NCBI GenBank assembly: GCA_019455325.1
Contig: JACFMQ010000022.1
Span: 1 to 37,185, forward strand
Reading direction: 5' to 3'
DNA: 37,185 nucleotides
From: Rhodocyclaceae bacterium
GTDB lineage: Bacteria; Pseudomonadota; Gammaproteobacteria; Burkholderiales; Rhodocyclaceae
Positions 19,723 through 26,995 of the stretch are shown here, piece by piece (positions within the stretch are counted from its first letter, which is position 1; every line of letters starts with the position of its first letter). The notes beneath the pieces were generated by a model. The model had not been told where the DNA came from and made no database searches. It saw only the letters and a program-made list of their open reading frames with translations. A program made the position numbers and the translations under genes.

Positions 19723-21390
19723 ATGATCGTCGACGACGCGCAACGGAACACGGCGGGAACGGCGGGCGCCGTCCGCGGCGGCGTCGACATCGCCGTCTGG
19801 AATCCGGAGGACGAAGCCTTCTGGGCGTCGCGCGGCTGGCGGATCGCCCGCCGCAACCTCTGCATCTCGACGCTGAGCCTGCTCTGCGGCTTCGCCGTCT
19901 GGGCGATGTGGGGCATCATCACCGTGCAGATGTTCAACCTCGGCTTTCCGTTCAAGGCCGAGGAGCTGTTCACGCTGGCCGCCATCTCCGGCCTCTCGGG
20001 GGCGACGCTGCGCATCTCGTCGTCGTTCCTCATCCGGCTGGCCGGCGGCCGCAACACCATCTTCCTGACGACCGCGCTGCTGATCGTGCCGGCGCTCGGC
20101 ACCGGCCTCGCGCTGCAGGACCGGAGCACGCCGCTGTGGGTGTTCCAGCTCCTGGCGCTGCTCTCCGGCATCGGCGCCGGCAACTTCGCCTCCTCGATGT
20201 CGAACATCAGCTCCTTCTTCCCCAAGCGCCTGCAGGGGACGGCGCTCGGCATCAACGCCGGCATCGGCAACTTCGGCGTCACGGCGACGCAGGTGCTGGT
20301 GCCGCTGGCGATGACCGTCGGCGTGCTCGGCGCGCTCGGCGGCGAGCCGATGCTGCTGGCCAAGGACAGCGGCTGGATCTTCGGCCGGATCGAGGCCGGC
20401 ACGCCGACCTTCATCCAGAACGCCGGCTTCGTCTGGGTGGTCGTGCTCGTGCCGCTGACCGCCGCCGCCTGGTTCGGCATGAACAACCTGCTCGGCGCCA
20501 CGCCCGGCCTCGCCTCGACCGGCGGGGCCTTCGCCAGGATCGTCTACCTCCTCGCGCTGACGCTGGCCATCACCGTCCTCGGGCTCTACCTGCATCTGCC
20601 CGCGCCGACCGGCCTCGGCCTGCTCGACATGTGGGTGACGCTGCCGCTGATCATGATCGCCACGCTGCTCGTCATCCGCGTTGCCGTCGCCGGCGAGATG
20701 CGGGCCAACATCGCCGGCCAGTTCGCCATCTTCGGCAATCGGCACACCTGGTCGATGAGCATGCTGTACGTGCTCACCTTCGGCTCCTTCATCGGCTTCT
20801 CGATGGCGCTGCCGCTGTCGATCGCGGTGATCTTCGGCGTCAGCCACGTCGTCGACCCGGCGACCGGGCTGCTCTCGCACACCCTGAAGAACCCGAACGC
20901 GCCGTCGGCGCTGACCTACGCCTGGCTCGGCCCGTTCGTCGGCGCCCTCGGGCGGCCGATCGGCGGCTGGCTGGCCGACCGGATCGGCGGCTCGGTGGTC
21001 ACGCAGGCCGTCTCGGCGACGATGCTCGTCGCCTCCGTCGGCGCCGGCTACCTGATGATGCAGGCCTACCAGTCGGCGACGCCCGAGCAGCATTTCATCC
21101 CGTTCCTGGCGGTGTTCATCGTCCTCTTCGCGGCCACCGGCATCGGCAACGGTTCGACCTTCCGCACCATCGGCGTCGTCTTCGACCGCGCCCAGGCCGG
21201 CCCGGCCCTCGGCTGGGCCTCGGCGATGGCGGCCTACGGCGCGTTCATCGCGCCGGTGGTCATCGGCCGCCAGATCAAGGCCGGCACGCCGGAGGTCGCG
21301 ATGTACGGCTTCGCCGGCTTCTACGCGCTGTGCCTGCTGCTCAACTGGTGGTTCTACCTGCGGCGCGGCGCGGAGATCAGGAATCCCTGA
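19723..21390 (+). CDS. narK3: Third NarK-type nitrate/nitrite transporter
   Basis: A 555-residue major facilitator of the same subfamily as the narK2 product. It starts with VWNPEDEAFWASRGWRIARR and carries FFPKRLQGTALGINAGIGNFGVT in the first half and GPFVGALGRPIGGWLADRIGGSV and GIGNGSTFRTIGVVF in the second. The TM5-TM6 loop is short. Two extra membrane segments appear in the central linker (IVYLLALTLAITVLGLYL, LPLIMIATLLVIRV). The ATG at 19723 follows CCAGCG without a good ribosome binding site, so translation may be coupled to the small gene before it. The stop TGA shares a base with the next ATG. The number in the symbol is only for order. Confidence 0.85.
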   Translation: MIVDDAQRNTAGTAGAVRGGVDIAVWNPEDEAFWASRGWRIARRNLCISTLSLLCGFAVWAMWGIITVQMFNLGFPFKAEELFTLAAISGLSGATLRISSSFLIRLAGGRNTIFLTTALLIVPALGTGLALQDRSTPLWVFQLLALLSGIGAGNFASSMSNISSFFPKRLQGTALGINAGIGNFGVTATQVLVPLAMTVGVLGALGGEPMLLAKDSGWIFGRIEAGTPTFIQNAGFVWVVVLVPLTAAAWFGMNNLLGATPGLASTGGAFARIVYLLALTLAITVLGLYLHLPAPTGLGLLDMWVTLPLIMIATLLVIRVAVAGEMRANIAGQFAIFGNRHTWSMSMLYVLTFGSFIGFSMALPLSIAVIFGVSHVVDPATGLLSHTLKNPNAPSALTYAWLGPFVGALGRPIGGWLADRIGGSVVTQAVSATMLVASVGAGYLMMQAYQSATPEQHFIPFLAVFIVLFAATGIGNGSTFRTIGVVFDRAQAGPALGWASAMAAYGAFIAPVVIGRQIKAGTPEVAMYGFAGFYALCLLLNWWFYLRRGAEIRNP

Positions 21391-22442
21391 TGGCCTCCCG
21401 GCCGCAGGCGGAGCCGGACGGGGCCTGGGCGGGCTGGCGCCCGTTCCGGATCGTCGCCGCCGCGCCCGAGGCGAGGGACGTCGTTTCGTTCCGGCTGGTG
21501 CCGCAGGACGGCGCCGCCCTGCCGCCGTTCCGGGGCGGGCAGCACGTGGCGCTGCGCGCCGGCCCGGCAGGGGCGAGGCGGGTGCGCTGCTACTCGCTGT
21601 CGTCGCTTCCCGATGCGGGCGGCTACCGGCTGACCGTCAAGCGCGTCGGCGGCGGGGAGATGTCCGGGTTCCTGCACGCGCTGTCGCCGCCGTTCGCCGC
21701 CGCCGTGGAACTGATGGCCCCCCGCGGCGACTTTTGCATCGCGCCGGGCGCGGCGGGCGAAGCCTTTCCGGTGGTGCTGATCGCCGGCGGCATCGGCATC
21801 ACGCCGCTGCTCTCGATGCTGCATCAACTGCGGCGCGACGGCTGGCCGGCGCCGGTCGACCTGCTCTACAGCGTGCGCTCGGCAAGCGCGCATGCGTTCG
21901 CCGAAGAGATTCTCGACCTGCAAAAGGCGATGCCGCGGCTCAGCGTCTCCACTTTCTACAGCCGGCCCGAGCCGGCGGACCTGTCGTCGGCCGCCTGCGA
22001 CGTTGCCGGGCGGCTCTCGGCCGCGCATCTCGCCGGCGTCGCCGCGCCGGCGGCGCGCTTCTACGTCTGCGGCCCGGCGGCGATGATCGCCTTCGTCATG
22101 GAGGCGCTGGCCCGGCTCGGCGTCGGCGCGGAGCGGCGCTTCGCGGAAAGCTTCGGCCCGCCGTGCCGGCGGCTTTCCGGCGCGGCGCTGGCGCCGCAGC
22201 CGGTCCAGTTGGTGCGCTCGGGCAGGACGTTCTTGTGGCGGCCGGGCGGCCCTTCGCTGCTGGAACTCGCCGAGGACGCCGGGGTGAACGTCATGAGCAA
22301 CTGCCGCGTCGGCCAGTGCGACGCCTGCGCGGCGAAGCTGCTCGCCGGCGAGGTGGACTGCCCCGGCCAGGAGCAGCCTGCCGCCGACGAATGCTTCCTC
22401 TGCGTCGCGCAGCCGCTGACGCCGCTGATCATCGACCTCTAG
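21390..22442 (+). CDS. FAD/NAD(P)H oxidoreductase with C-terminal 2Fe-2S ferredoxin domain
   Basis: A 350-residue flavoprotein in three parts. The FAD domain has RCYSLSSLP (about 60-70). The NAD(P) domain has GGIGITPLLSML and YVCGPAAMI. A plant-type 2Fe-2S domain at the C terminus has NCRVGQCDACAAKL followed by a fourth Cys near FLCVAQP. The order resembles the Hcr/oxygenase-reductase class. It would pass electrons from NAD(P)H through FAD and the cluster to a partner protein in the cytoplasm. It is fused by overlapping stop/start to the third narK gene. In assimilatory systems a flavin/ferredoxin reductase supplies the nitrate reductase, so it may feed the molybdoenzyme encoded at 26996; a role with a nitric oxide or hydroxylamine enzyme is the alternative. 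Confidence 0.85.
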   Translation: MASRPQAEPDGAWAGWRPFRIVAAAPEARDVVSFRLVPQDGAALPPFRGGQHVALRAGPAGARRVRCYSLSSLPDAGGYRLTVKRVGGGEMSGFLHALSPPFAAAVELMAPRGDFCIAPGAAGEAFPVVLIAGGIGITPLLSMLHQLRRDGWPAPVDLLYSVRSASAHAFAEEILDLQKAMPRLSVSTFYSRPEPADLSSAACDVAGRLSAAHLAGVAAPAARFYVCGPAAMIAFVMEALARLGVGAERRFAESFGPPCRRLSGAALAPQPVQLVRSGRTFLWRPGGPSLLELAEDAGVNVMSNCRVGQCDACAAKLLAGEVDCPGQEQPAADECFLCVAQPLTPLIIDL

Positions 22443-22470
22443 GCCCGCGGCCGCGTCGGGTCGCCCCGAG

Positions 22471-22480
22471 GAACTAGTCC
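22471..22480. promoter_or_regulatory. ACTAGT palindrome, copy 3
   Basis: GAACTAGTCC, imperfect outside the hexamer core. It starts 28 bases after the reductase stop. Its centre is 60.5 bp upstream of the TATCAT hexamer, about half the distance seen in the other three copies. Confidence 0.45.
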
Positions 22481-22490
22481 GTCCGGCCGC

Positions 22491-22519
22491 CCGAAGCTCT
22501 GCTTCGGACGTATTTTTTT
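22491..22519 (+). terminator. Hairpin plus T tract ahead of the yeiH-like operon
   Basis: CCGAAGC and GCTTCGG form a perfect 7-bp stem with loop TCT, followed after five bases by seven T. It could terminate the narK2 transcript. Its right arm and T tract are at the same time the left half of shared promoter element copy 3, so the two readings overlap. Confidence 0.45.
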
Positions 22520-22541
22520 CGCCCCGCCCCCTGCCTATCAT
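22501..22541 (+). promoter_or_regulatory. Shared promoter element, copy 3 (yeiH-like operon)
   Basis: GCTTCGGACGTATTTTTTTC starts at 22501 and TATCAT at 22536, the same 35-base offset. The first 20 bases match copy 4 at all but two positions. The expected leader to the permease start is about 115 bases. Confidence 0.6.
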
Positions 22542-22659
22542 GACGCGAGACGTCGTTGGCGGACCGCTCCGCCAGCGTCCGGGACCGCCGCGCGTCCGAC
22601 CACCCCTCCCGGACCGGAGCGGTCCCTTGTCTCTGCCGTGGAAGGGAAGAAGGTCAGCC

Positions 22660-24414
22660 ATGATCTACACCAGAAAATCACCGGCGCTGCTCATCATCGG
22701 TCTCGTCATGCTGACGTGGGGCTGGCTGAACGCCAGCGGCAGCCTCGACGGCATGCAGGCGTGGCTGCAGCGGAGCGCCCATGCGGAGCACGTGAAGGCG
22801 CAGGCGAAGTTCGACGCCGAGCTGCGCGCGGCCGCGGCGCGGGCCGCGGCCGAGGGCGTGCCGGCGCCGGCGATGAAGATGCCGCCCTCGCGCTTCGACG
22901 AGGCCAAGGCCGGGCAGGCCCGGCTCTCCTGGATCTTCGGCGGCCTCGCCGTCGCCTGCGGCCTGCTGATCCTGCTGCGGACTCCCGGCCGGGGCCACGT
23001 CGACTACTACCTGTCGGTCGTGCCGGGCATGGCCTGGATGCTGCTGATCGCCTTCGTCGTGCGCTGGCTGCTCGACCCGGTCTTCGCCAACTGGGGCCGC
23101 GACGCGCAGGCGACGCTCGGCTTCAACTTCGCGACGATCTTCAACTTCAACTACGTGGTGCTCGGCATCCTCGCCGGCATCGTCATCGTGAACGTCTTCG
23201 GCATCCCCGCCTGGGCGGCCAACGGCGTGCGCACCGCCCGCCTCTTCCTGAAGACCGGCGTCATCCTGCTCGGCACGCTGTACAGCGCCACCGAGCTGCT
23301 GCAGCTGGGCGGCCTGTCGGTGGCGATGATCGGCGCCTTCGTGCTCGGCTCGGTGTGGATCGTGCTCGCGCTCGGGCGCCGCCTGCGCACCGACAATTCG
23401 ATGACCGCGGTGCTCTCGGCGGGCATGGGCGTGTGCGGCGTCTCGGCCACCGTCGCCGTGGCACCGGTGGTGAACGCCAAGCCGAGCGAGATCGCCTACA
23501 CCATCGGCACCATCCTGATGTGGGGCGTCGGCGGCATGTTCCTCTTTCCGACCGTCGGCCACCTCCTCGGCATGGGGCCGGTGCAGTTCGGCGCCTGGGC
23601 CGGCACCGGCATCCTCAACTCCGCGCAGGTCGCCGGCGCGGCGCTCGCCTTCGATCCGAACGGCATCGAGACGCTCAAGGTGGCGGAGATCTTCAACATC
23701 ACCCGCGTGCTCTTCCTGCCGCTGATCGCGCTCTGGCTCGCCGCCTGGTACGTGCGGCACGAGGCCGGCGCGGCCAGGGTCGACCTCGGCCACGTGCTGT
23801 TCGCCAAGTTCCCGGTGTTCGTGCTCGGCTTCCTGTTCATGTTCCTGCTTTCCTCGCTCGGCGCGTTCACGCCGTCGGGCCACTACCAGGGGAAATACTT
23901 CAGCGCCGACGAGGTGAAGCGCGAGAAGCGGCTCGACGACCGGGACGCCGCCGCCCTCGCCGGCGCCCTGTCGCAGCTCGAATCGCCGGCCGGCCGGGCG
24001 GCGCTGCAGGCCTTCCTCGCCGCCCGGTCGATCCACGTCGGCCAGCACCACGCCGAGCCGGAGGACGTGTCGACGGCCCTCTCCGGGCTGATCGCCGAGC
24101 GGCAGATGCGCACGCGCGCGCAGGACGGCCTTCTTGCCGCCGTCGCCAGGCTGCCCGGTCTCGACGCCGAGGCCAGGGCAGCGATCGAGAAGGCGGGCAA
24201 GGCGGCCTGGCACGCCTCGAAGACCATCGGCGCGTTCCGCGACTGGCTGGCCTGGCTGTTCGCCTTCGGCCTGATCGGGCTGGGCATGCAGATCACCGGC
24301 AAGGCCATGCGCCAGGCCGGCGGCGTGCCGCTCTTCATCGGCGGCGTGGTCGGCACGCTGAAGGCGATCGGTTCGCTGCTCGTCGTGCTGCTGTTCGTCA
24401 GGGAATTCGTTTGA
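22660..24414 (+). CDS. YeiH/UPF0324-family permease, enlarged
   Basis: A 584-residue membrane protein with the conserved core of the putative sulfate exporter family (UPF0324/YeiH). Recognisable segments are GVRTARLFLKTGVILLGTLYS, RTDNSMTAVLSAGMGVCGVSATVAVAPVV, GTGILNSAQVAGAAL, FNITRVLFLPLIALWL and a C-terminal GLGMQITGKAMRQAGGVPLFIGG. Family members are usually about 340 residues; this one has an extra N-terminal TM plus Ala-rich helix (residues 1-90) and an insertion of about 110 helical, charged residues before the last segments (about 410-520). The substrate is unproven; an anion is likely from the family, and the context suggests nitrite or another oxyanion. The ATG follows GAAGGGAAGAAGG. 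First gene of a six-gene operon. Confidence 0.82.
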   Translation: MIYTRKSPALLIIGLVMLTWGWLNASGSLDGMQAWLQRSAHAEHVKAQAKFDAELRAAAARAAAEGVPAPAMKMPPSRFDEAKAGQARLSWIFGGLAVACGLLILLRTPGRGHVDYYLSVVPGMAWMLLIAFVVRWLLDPVFANWGRDAQATLGFNFATIFNFNYVVLGILAGIVIVNVFGIPAWAANGVRTARLFLKTGVILLGTLYSATELLQLGGLSVAMIGAFVLGSVWIVLALGRRLRTDNSMTAVLSAGMGVCGVSATVAVAPVVNAKPSEIAYTIGTILMWGVGGMFLFPTVGHLLGMGPVQFGAWAGTGILNSAQVAGAALAFDPNGIETLKVAEIFNITRVLFLPLIALWLAAWYVRHEAGAARVDLGHVLFAKFPVFVLGFLFMFLLSSLGAFTPSGHYQGKYFSADEVKREKRLDDRDAAALAGALSQLESPAGRAALQAFLAARSIHVGQHHAEPEDVSTALSGLIAERQMRTRAQDGLLAAVARLPGLDAEARAAIEKAGKAAWHASKTIGAFRDWLAWLFAFGLIGLGMQITGKAMRQAGGVPLFIGGVVGTLKAIGSLLVVLLFVREFV

Positions 24415-24425
24415 GGAGAGAAGCC

Positions 24426-24554
24426 ATGTCCGGAGAAGAGTTCAAGCGCGGGAATCACCTGTCGATCTTCGCCAGCGATCGCGGGGAAGACATCGGCGCG
24501 CTGGTGCTCGCGCTGCTGATCGCCATCGGAGTCGTGCTGTTTGTCGGCCGCTAG
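24426..24554 (+). CDS. 42-residue single-pass membrane peptide
   Basis: Starts at the ATG at 24426 behind GAGGAGAGAAG, a strong ribosome binding site. The N-terminal half is charged (MSGEEFKRGNHLSIFASDRG) and the C-terminal half is one hydrophobic helix (IGALVLALLIAIGVVLFVGR). It lies 11 bp after the permease gene and its end overlaps the next gene. Its position suggests a small subunit or stabiliser of the permease; no family is recognised. Confidence 0.65.
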   Translation: MSGEEFKRGNHLSIFASDRGEDIGALVLALLIAIGVVLFVGR

Positions 24555-25032
24555 CCCGCGCGGCCTGGCGCCGGCGACGCTGCTGCTCTGCCACCACGGC
24601 ACGCGCGGCGCCGCCGCGGCCGCCGATCTGGCGGTGGCGATCGCGCTGCCCGGGCTGACCACCGTCGTCCATTGCCTGGTCGTGCCCGATCTCTGGGGCG
24701 GCATGCAGGGCGACGACTGGCTCAACGACGCGACGACGCGCGACGCCTTCGGCGCCTACGTCGAGAAGATGCTGGCGGAAGAGGCGCGGGCCGTATCGCG
24801 CGCGATCGAGGCGCAGTGCCACGCGCGCGGCGTCGACTACCGGGCGGCGCTGCGCTTCGGCGAGCCGGCCGCGGTGGCGCTGGCCGTCGCCGCCGAGGTC
24901 GGCGCCGATCTCTGCGTGATCGGTCCGCCGCGCCGCCGGGGCGAGGCCGGCCTGCGTTCGCGCATGCGCCTGGAGCGGCTGCTGCGGGATCTGCCATGTC
25001 CGCTGCTGGTCGCCAGCCGCCGCTCGCGCTAG
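24541..25032 (+). CDS. UspA-like universal stress protein domain
   Basis: A 163-residue alpha/beta protein with the start and end of a UspA fold: TLLLCHHGTRGAAAAADLAVAIA at the N terminus and ADLCVIGPPRRRGEAGLRSRMRLERLLRDLPCPLLVASR at the C terminus. The C-terminal segment lies where ATP-binding members have GxxGx9GS(S/T), but that motif is degenerate here. The best start is the TTG at 24541, with GGAG about 10 bases upstream; it overlaps the preceding small gene by 14 bases. It is a cytoplasmic partner of unknown task in the operon. Confidence 0.65.
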   Translation: MSAASPRGLAPATLLLCHHGTRGAAAAADLAVAIALPGLTTVVHCLVVPDLWGGMQGDDWLNDATTRDAFGAYVEKMLAEEARAVSRAIEAQCHARGVDYRAALRFGEPAAVALAVAAEVGADLCVIGPPRRRGEAGLRSRMRLERLLRDLPCPLLVASRRSR

Positions 25033-25619
25033 CCGGGCCCGGCGACACGGCGCGCGCCGAGATCGCGGTGCCGCTGGCGCCGGCCGCGCTGGCCGACTTC
25101 CTCGCCGACGTCGAGCGGCTGTTCCGGCTCAATCCGCTGCTGACGATCGAATCCTGGCGCGCGTGCGCCGGCGGTTTCCATTTCGTCGCCGACAACGAGA
25201 GCAACGGGCGGCGCATCGACGCTGCCGTCGCCGTCGAGCGCGCGGCCGACGGTTCGACGCTGCTGCTGCGCTACGCGACGGGCCTGAAGCGGGCGACGCA
25301 ACTGGCGGTGACGGCGTCCGGCGGCGGCGCGCGCCTGGTCGTCACCGAGCATTACGCCGCCGTCGCGGACCCGGCCGATCCGCGCCTGGCCGAGGTCGAC
25401 CGGAGTCTCGTGCCCTGGGTCGCCGCGCTGCACCGGCACCTGCGCGCCCGGCGGCGCTGGGGGTGGCTGCCCGGCTGGCGGTGGTGGCACGAACGCTTCC
25501 TGGCCGGCCTGGCGCCGCGCCAGCGACGGATCGTGCGCCTGCTGGTGTGGATCAGCCTGCTGGAATTCATCGCTTTTCTTGGACTGGTCCTGGTATGGAA
25601 CCTCGCCGCGCAACGCTGA
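24996..25619 (+). CDS. SRPBCC (START-like) domain protein with C-terminal membrane helix
   Basis: A 207-residue protein starting inside the end of the UspA-like gene (37-base overlap). The region EIAVPLAPAALADFLADVERLFRLNPLLTIESW and GFHFVADNESNGRRIDAAVAVERAADGSTLLLRYATG follows the strand/helix pattern of SRPBCC lipid/ligand-binding folds. The last residues (IVRLLVWISLLEFIAFLGLVLVWNLAAQR) form a membrane anchor. Ligand and role are unknown. Family assignment rests on pattern only. Confidence 0.6.
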   Translation: MSAAGRQPPLALAGPGDTARAEIAVPLAPAALADFLADVERLFRLNPLLTIESWRACAGGFHFVADNESNGRRIDAAVAVERAADGSTLLLRYATGLKRATQLAVTASGGGARLVVTEHYAAVADPADPRLAEVDRSLVPWVAALHRHLRARRRWGWLPGWRWWHERFLAGLAPRQRRIVRLLVWISLLEFIAFLGLVLVWNLAAQR

Positions 25620-25644
25620 CCTCGCCGCCATCGGAGCAAGGGCG

Positions 25645-26250
25645 ATGAGCGTCGATGCCGCGCACGCGGACGCCGGCCCGTCGCCCGGCGAACTCGCCGT
25701 CCGCGCCCTTTTCGCCGTGCTGCACGGCGCCGCCGTCGGCGAACTGCCCGCCTTCGCCTGGACGCTCGACCTGCCGCAGAGACAGTTGCTGGCCTTGATC
25801 ACCGAACACCTGCCGGAGGCGCTGACGGTCATCCCGCTGTCCGGGCAACGCTATGCCAGCCTGCGGCAGCAGGTGCCGCGGGAGTTCCACGACCTGCTCG
25901 ACCTGATGCTCGCCGCGCGCGCCCCGACGGTGCCGCTGGCGGCGGCCGAGCGGAGCGCCCGCGTCATCGCCGCCGCCTGCTTCGGCCGCCGCTATCTCTG
26001 GCGGGATCTCGGGCTGCGCGGCCGCGAGGACGTCGCCCTGCTGTTCGCCACCTATTTCCCCGCGCTCTACCGCGCGAACGCGCGCAACCAGATATGGAAG
26101 CGCTTCCTCTTCGCGGAGATCTCCGCGCGCCGCGGCAGTGCACCGCTCCACCCGCCGAACTGCGTGCGCTGCGAGGATTTCACGAACTGCTTCCCGGCGC
26201 ATCCGGACGACGCTCCGGCCGGCCTGCCGGGGGGCACCGAAAAAACATGA
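25645..26250 (+). CDS. NifQ-like protein (molybdenum handling)
   Basis: A 201-residue protein whose C-terminal half matches NifQ: ARVIAAACFGRRYLWRDLGLRGREDVALLFATYFPALYRANARNQIWKRFLFAEI, then the Cys motif C173-x2-C176-x5-C182 (NCVRCEDFTNCFP). NifQ normally has Cx4Cx2Cx5C holding a Mo-Fe-S cluster that donates molybdenum to nitrogenase cofactor assembly. Here the first cysteine is missing (Leu168). No nif genes are in the window; instead it sits two genes before a molybdopterin enzyme. A role in molybdenum supply for that enzyme is an inference. ATG at 25645 with GGAGCAAGG upstream. Confidence 0.78.
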   Translation: MSVDAAHADAGPSPGELAVRALFAVLHGAAVGELPAFAWTLDLPQRQLLALITEHLPEALTVIPLSGQRYASLRQQVPREFHDLLDLMLAARAPTVPLAAAERSARVIAAACFGRRYLWRDLGLRGREDVALLFATYFPALYRANARNQIWKRFLFAEISARRGSAPLHPPNCVRCEDFTNCFPAHPDDAPAGLPGGTEKT

Positions 26251-26268
26251 TCGTTCGAGGAGCATGCC

Positions 26269-26754
26269 ATGAACACACCGACGGAAAAGCAGGCGCTGGC
26301 CGAAGAAGCGGCCCGCCGCGCAAAGCAATACGAGCTGGACTACGGGTCCTGTCCGCAGTGCGTGCTGGCGGCGATCCAGGAGACCCTGGGCATCGTGGAC
26401 GACGCCACCATCAAGGCCGTGCACGGGCTGGCCGGCGGCGGCGCGCTGATGGGCAAGGGCGCCTGCGGCGCCCTGACCGGCGGCCTCATCGCCCTCTCGG
26501 TGAAGCAGGGCCGCGACCGCGACAAGCTCGACAAGGGGCGCTTCATGGGCAACTACCAGAAGGGCCGGGATCTCGTCGAGCGCTTCCGCGCCGAGTTCGG
26601 CGGCATCACTTGCGAGGAGCTGCAGCAGCAGTTCACCGGCAAGACCTACGACATGTGGCGCGCCGAGGAGTACCAGGCGTTCAACGAGGCCCGCGGCGAC
26701 AAGTGCGCCGAGGCGACGGCCGCCGTCACCCGCTGGGTGGTGGAGCTGCTGTAG
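26269..26754 (+). CDS. C_GCAxxG_C_C family protein
   Basis: A 161-residue protein of the C_GCAxxG_C_C family. It has an N-terminal helix, GSCPQCVLAAIQETLG with C28 and C31, the family core GGGALMGKGACGALTGGLIAL with C66, then C115 (ITCEELQ) and C146 (DKCAEATAAV). The pattern of spaced cysteines points to a metal or Fe-S/redox function, but no activity is established for the family. It ends the six-gene operon, 18 bp after the nifQ-like gene, with a good ribosome binding site (CGAGGAG). The next gene is the molybdoenzyme, which has its own promoter element. Confidence 0.8.
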   Translation: MNTPTEKQALAEEAARRAKQYELDYGSCPQCVLAAIQETLGIVDDATIKAVHGLAGGGALMGKGACGALTGGLIALSVKQGRDRDKLDKGRFMGNYQKGRDLVERFRAEFGGITCEELQQQFTGKTYDMWRAEEYQAFNEARGDKCAEATAAVTRWVVELL

Positions 26755-26796
26755 CGGTACGCCGGACGGCCTGTGGCCGGCGCGCGTAGTCCTGAA

Positions 26797-26806
26797 GAAC
26801 TAGTCC
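26797..26806. promoter_or_regulatory. ACTAGT palindrome, copy 4
   Basis: GAACTAGTCC, identical to copy 3. It lies 42 bases after the preceding stop codon. Its centre is 117.5 bp upstream of the TACCAT hexamer of element copy 4, close to the 114.5 and 116.5 bp of copies 2 and 1. Confidence 0.5.
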
Positions 26807-26883
26807 ATGCGCAGGTGCGCGGCCGCGCGCGACCCCGTCCGTCCGGCCTAGAAACTGTCATCCCTTGAGCATCCCGCAACCCT

Positions 26884-26924
26884 GCTTCAGGCGTATTTTT
26901 TTCGTCGGATCGTTTGCCTACCAT
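26884..26924 (+). promoter_or_regulatory. Shared promoter element, copy 4 (molybdoenzyme operon)
   Basis: GCTTCAGGCGTATTTTTTTC starts at 26884 and TACCAT at 26919, again 35 bases on. The leader to the catalytic subunit start is about 65-70 bases. The 245-bp gap that holds it carries no gene. Confidence 0.6.
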
Positions 26925-26995
26925 TCGAAGCACGAATTCGACGCGGGATCACCGGCGTCGTGTGCGGCGCACGTTCCCGCGCCCAAGGAAGGCAT

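Noticed and set aside
26865-26879. Possible FNR/Dnr box TTGAGCATCCCGCAA upstream of the molybdoenzyme
   Set aside because: The half-sites are not inverted copies of TTGAT, the spacing is wrong, and the other three leaders have no such sequence.
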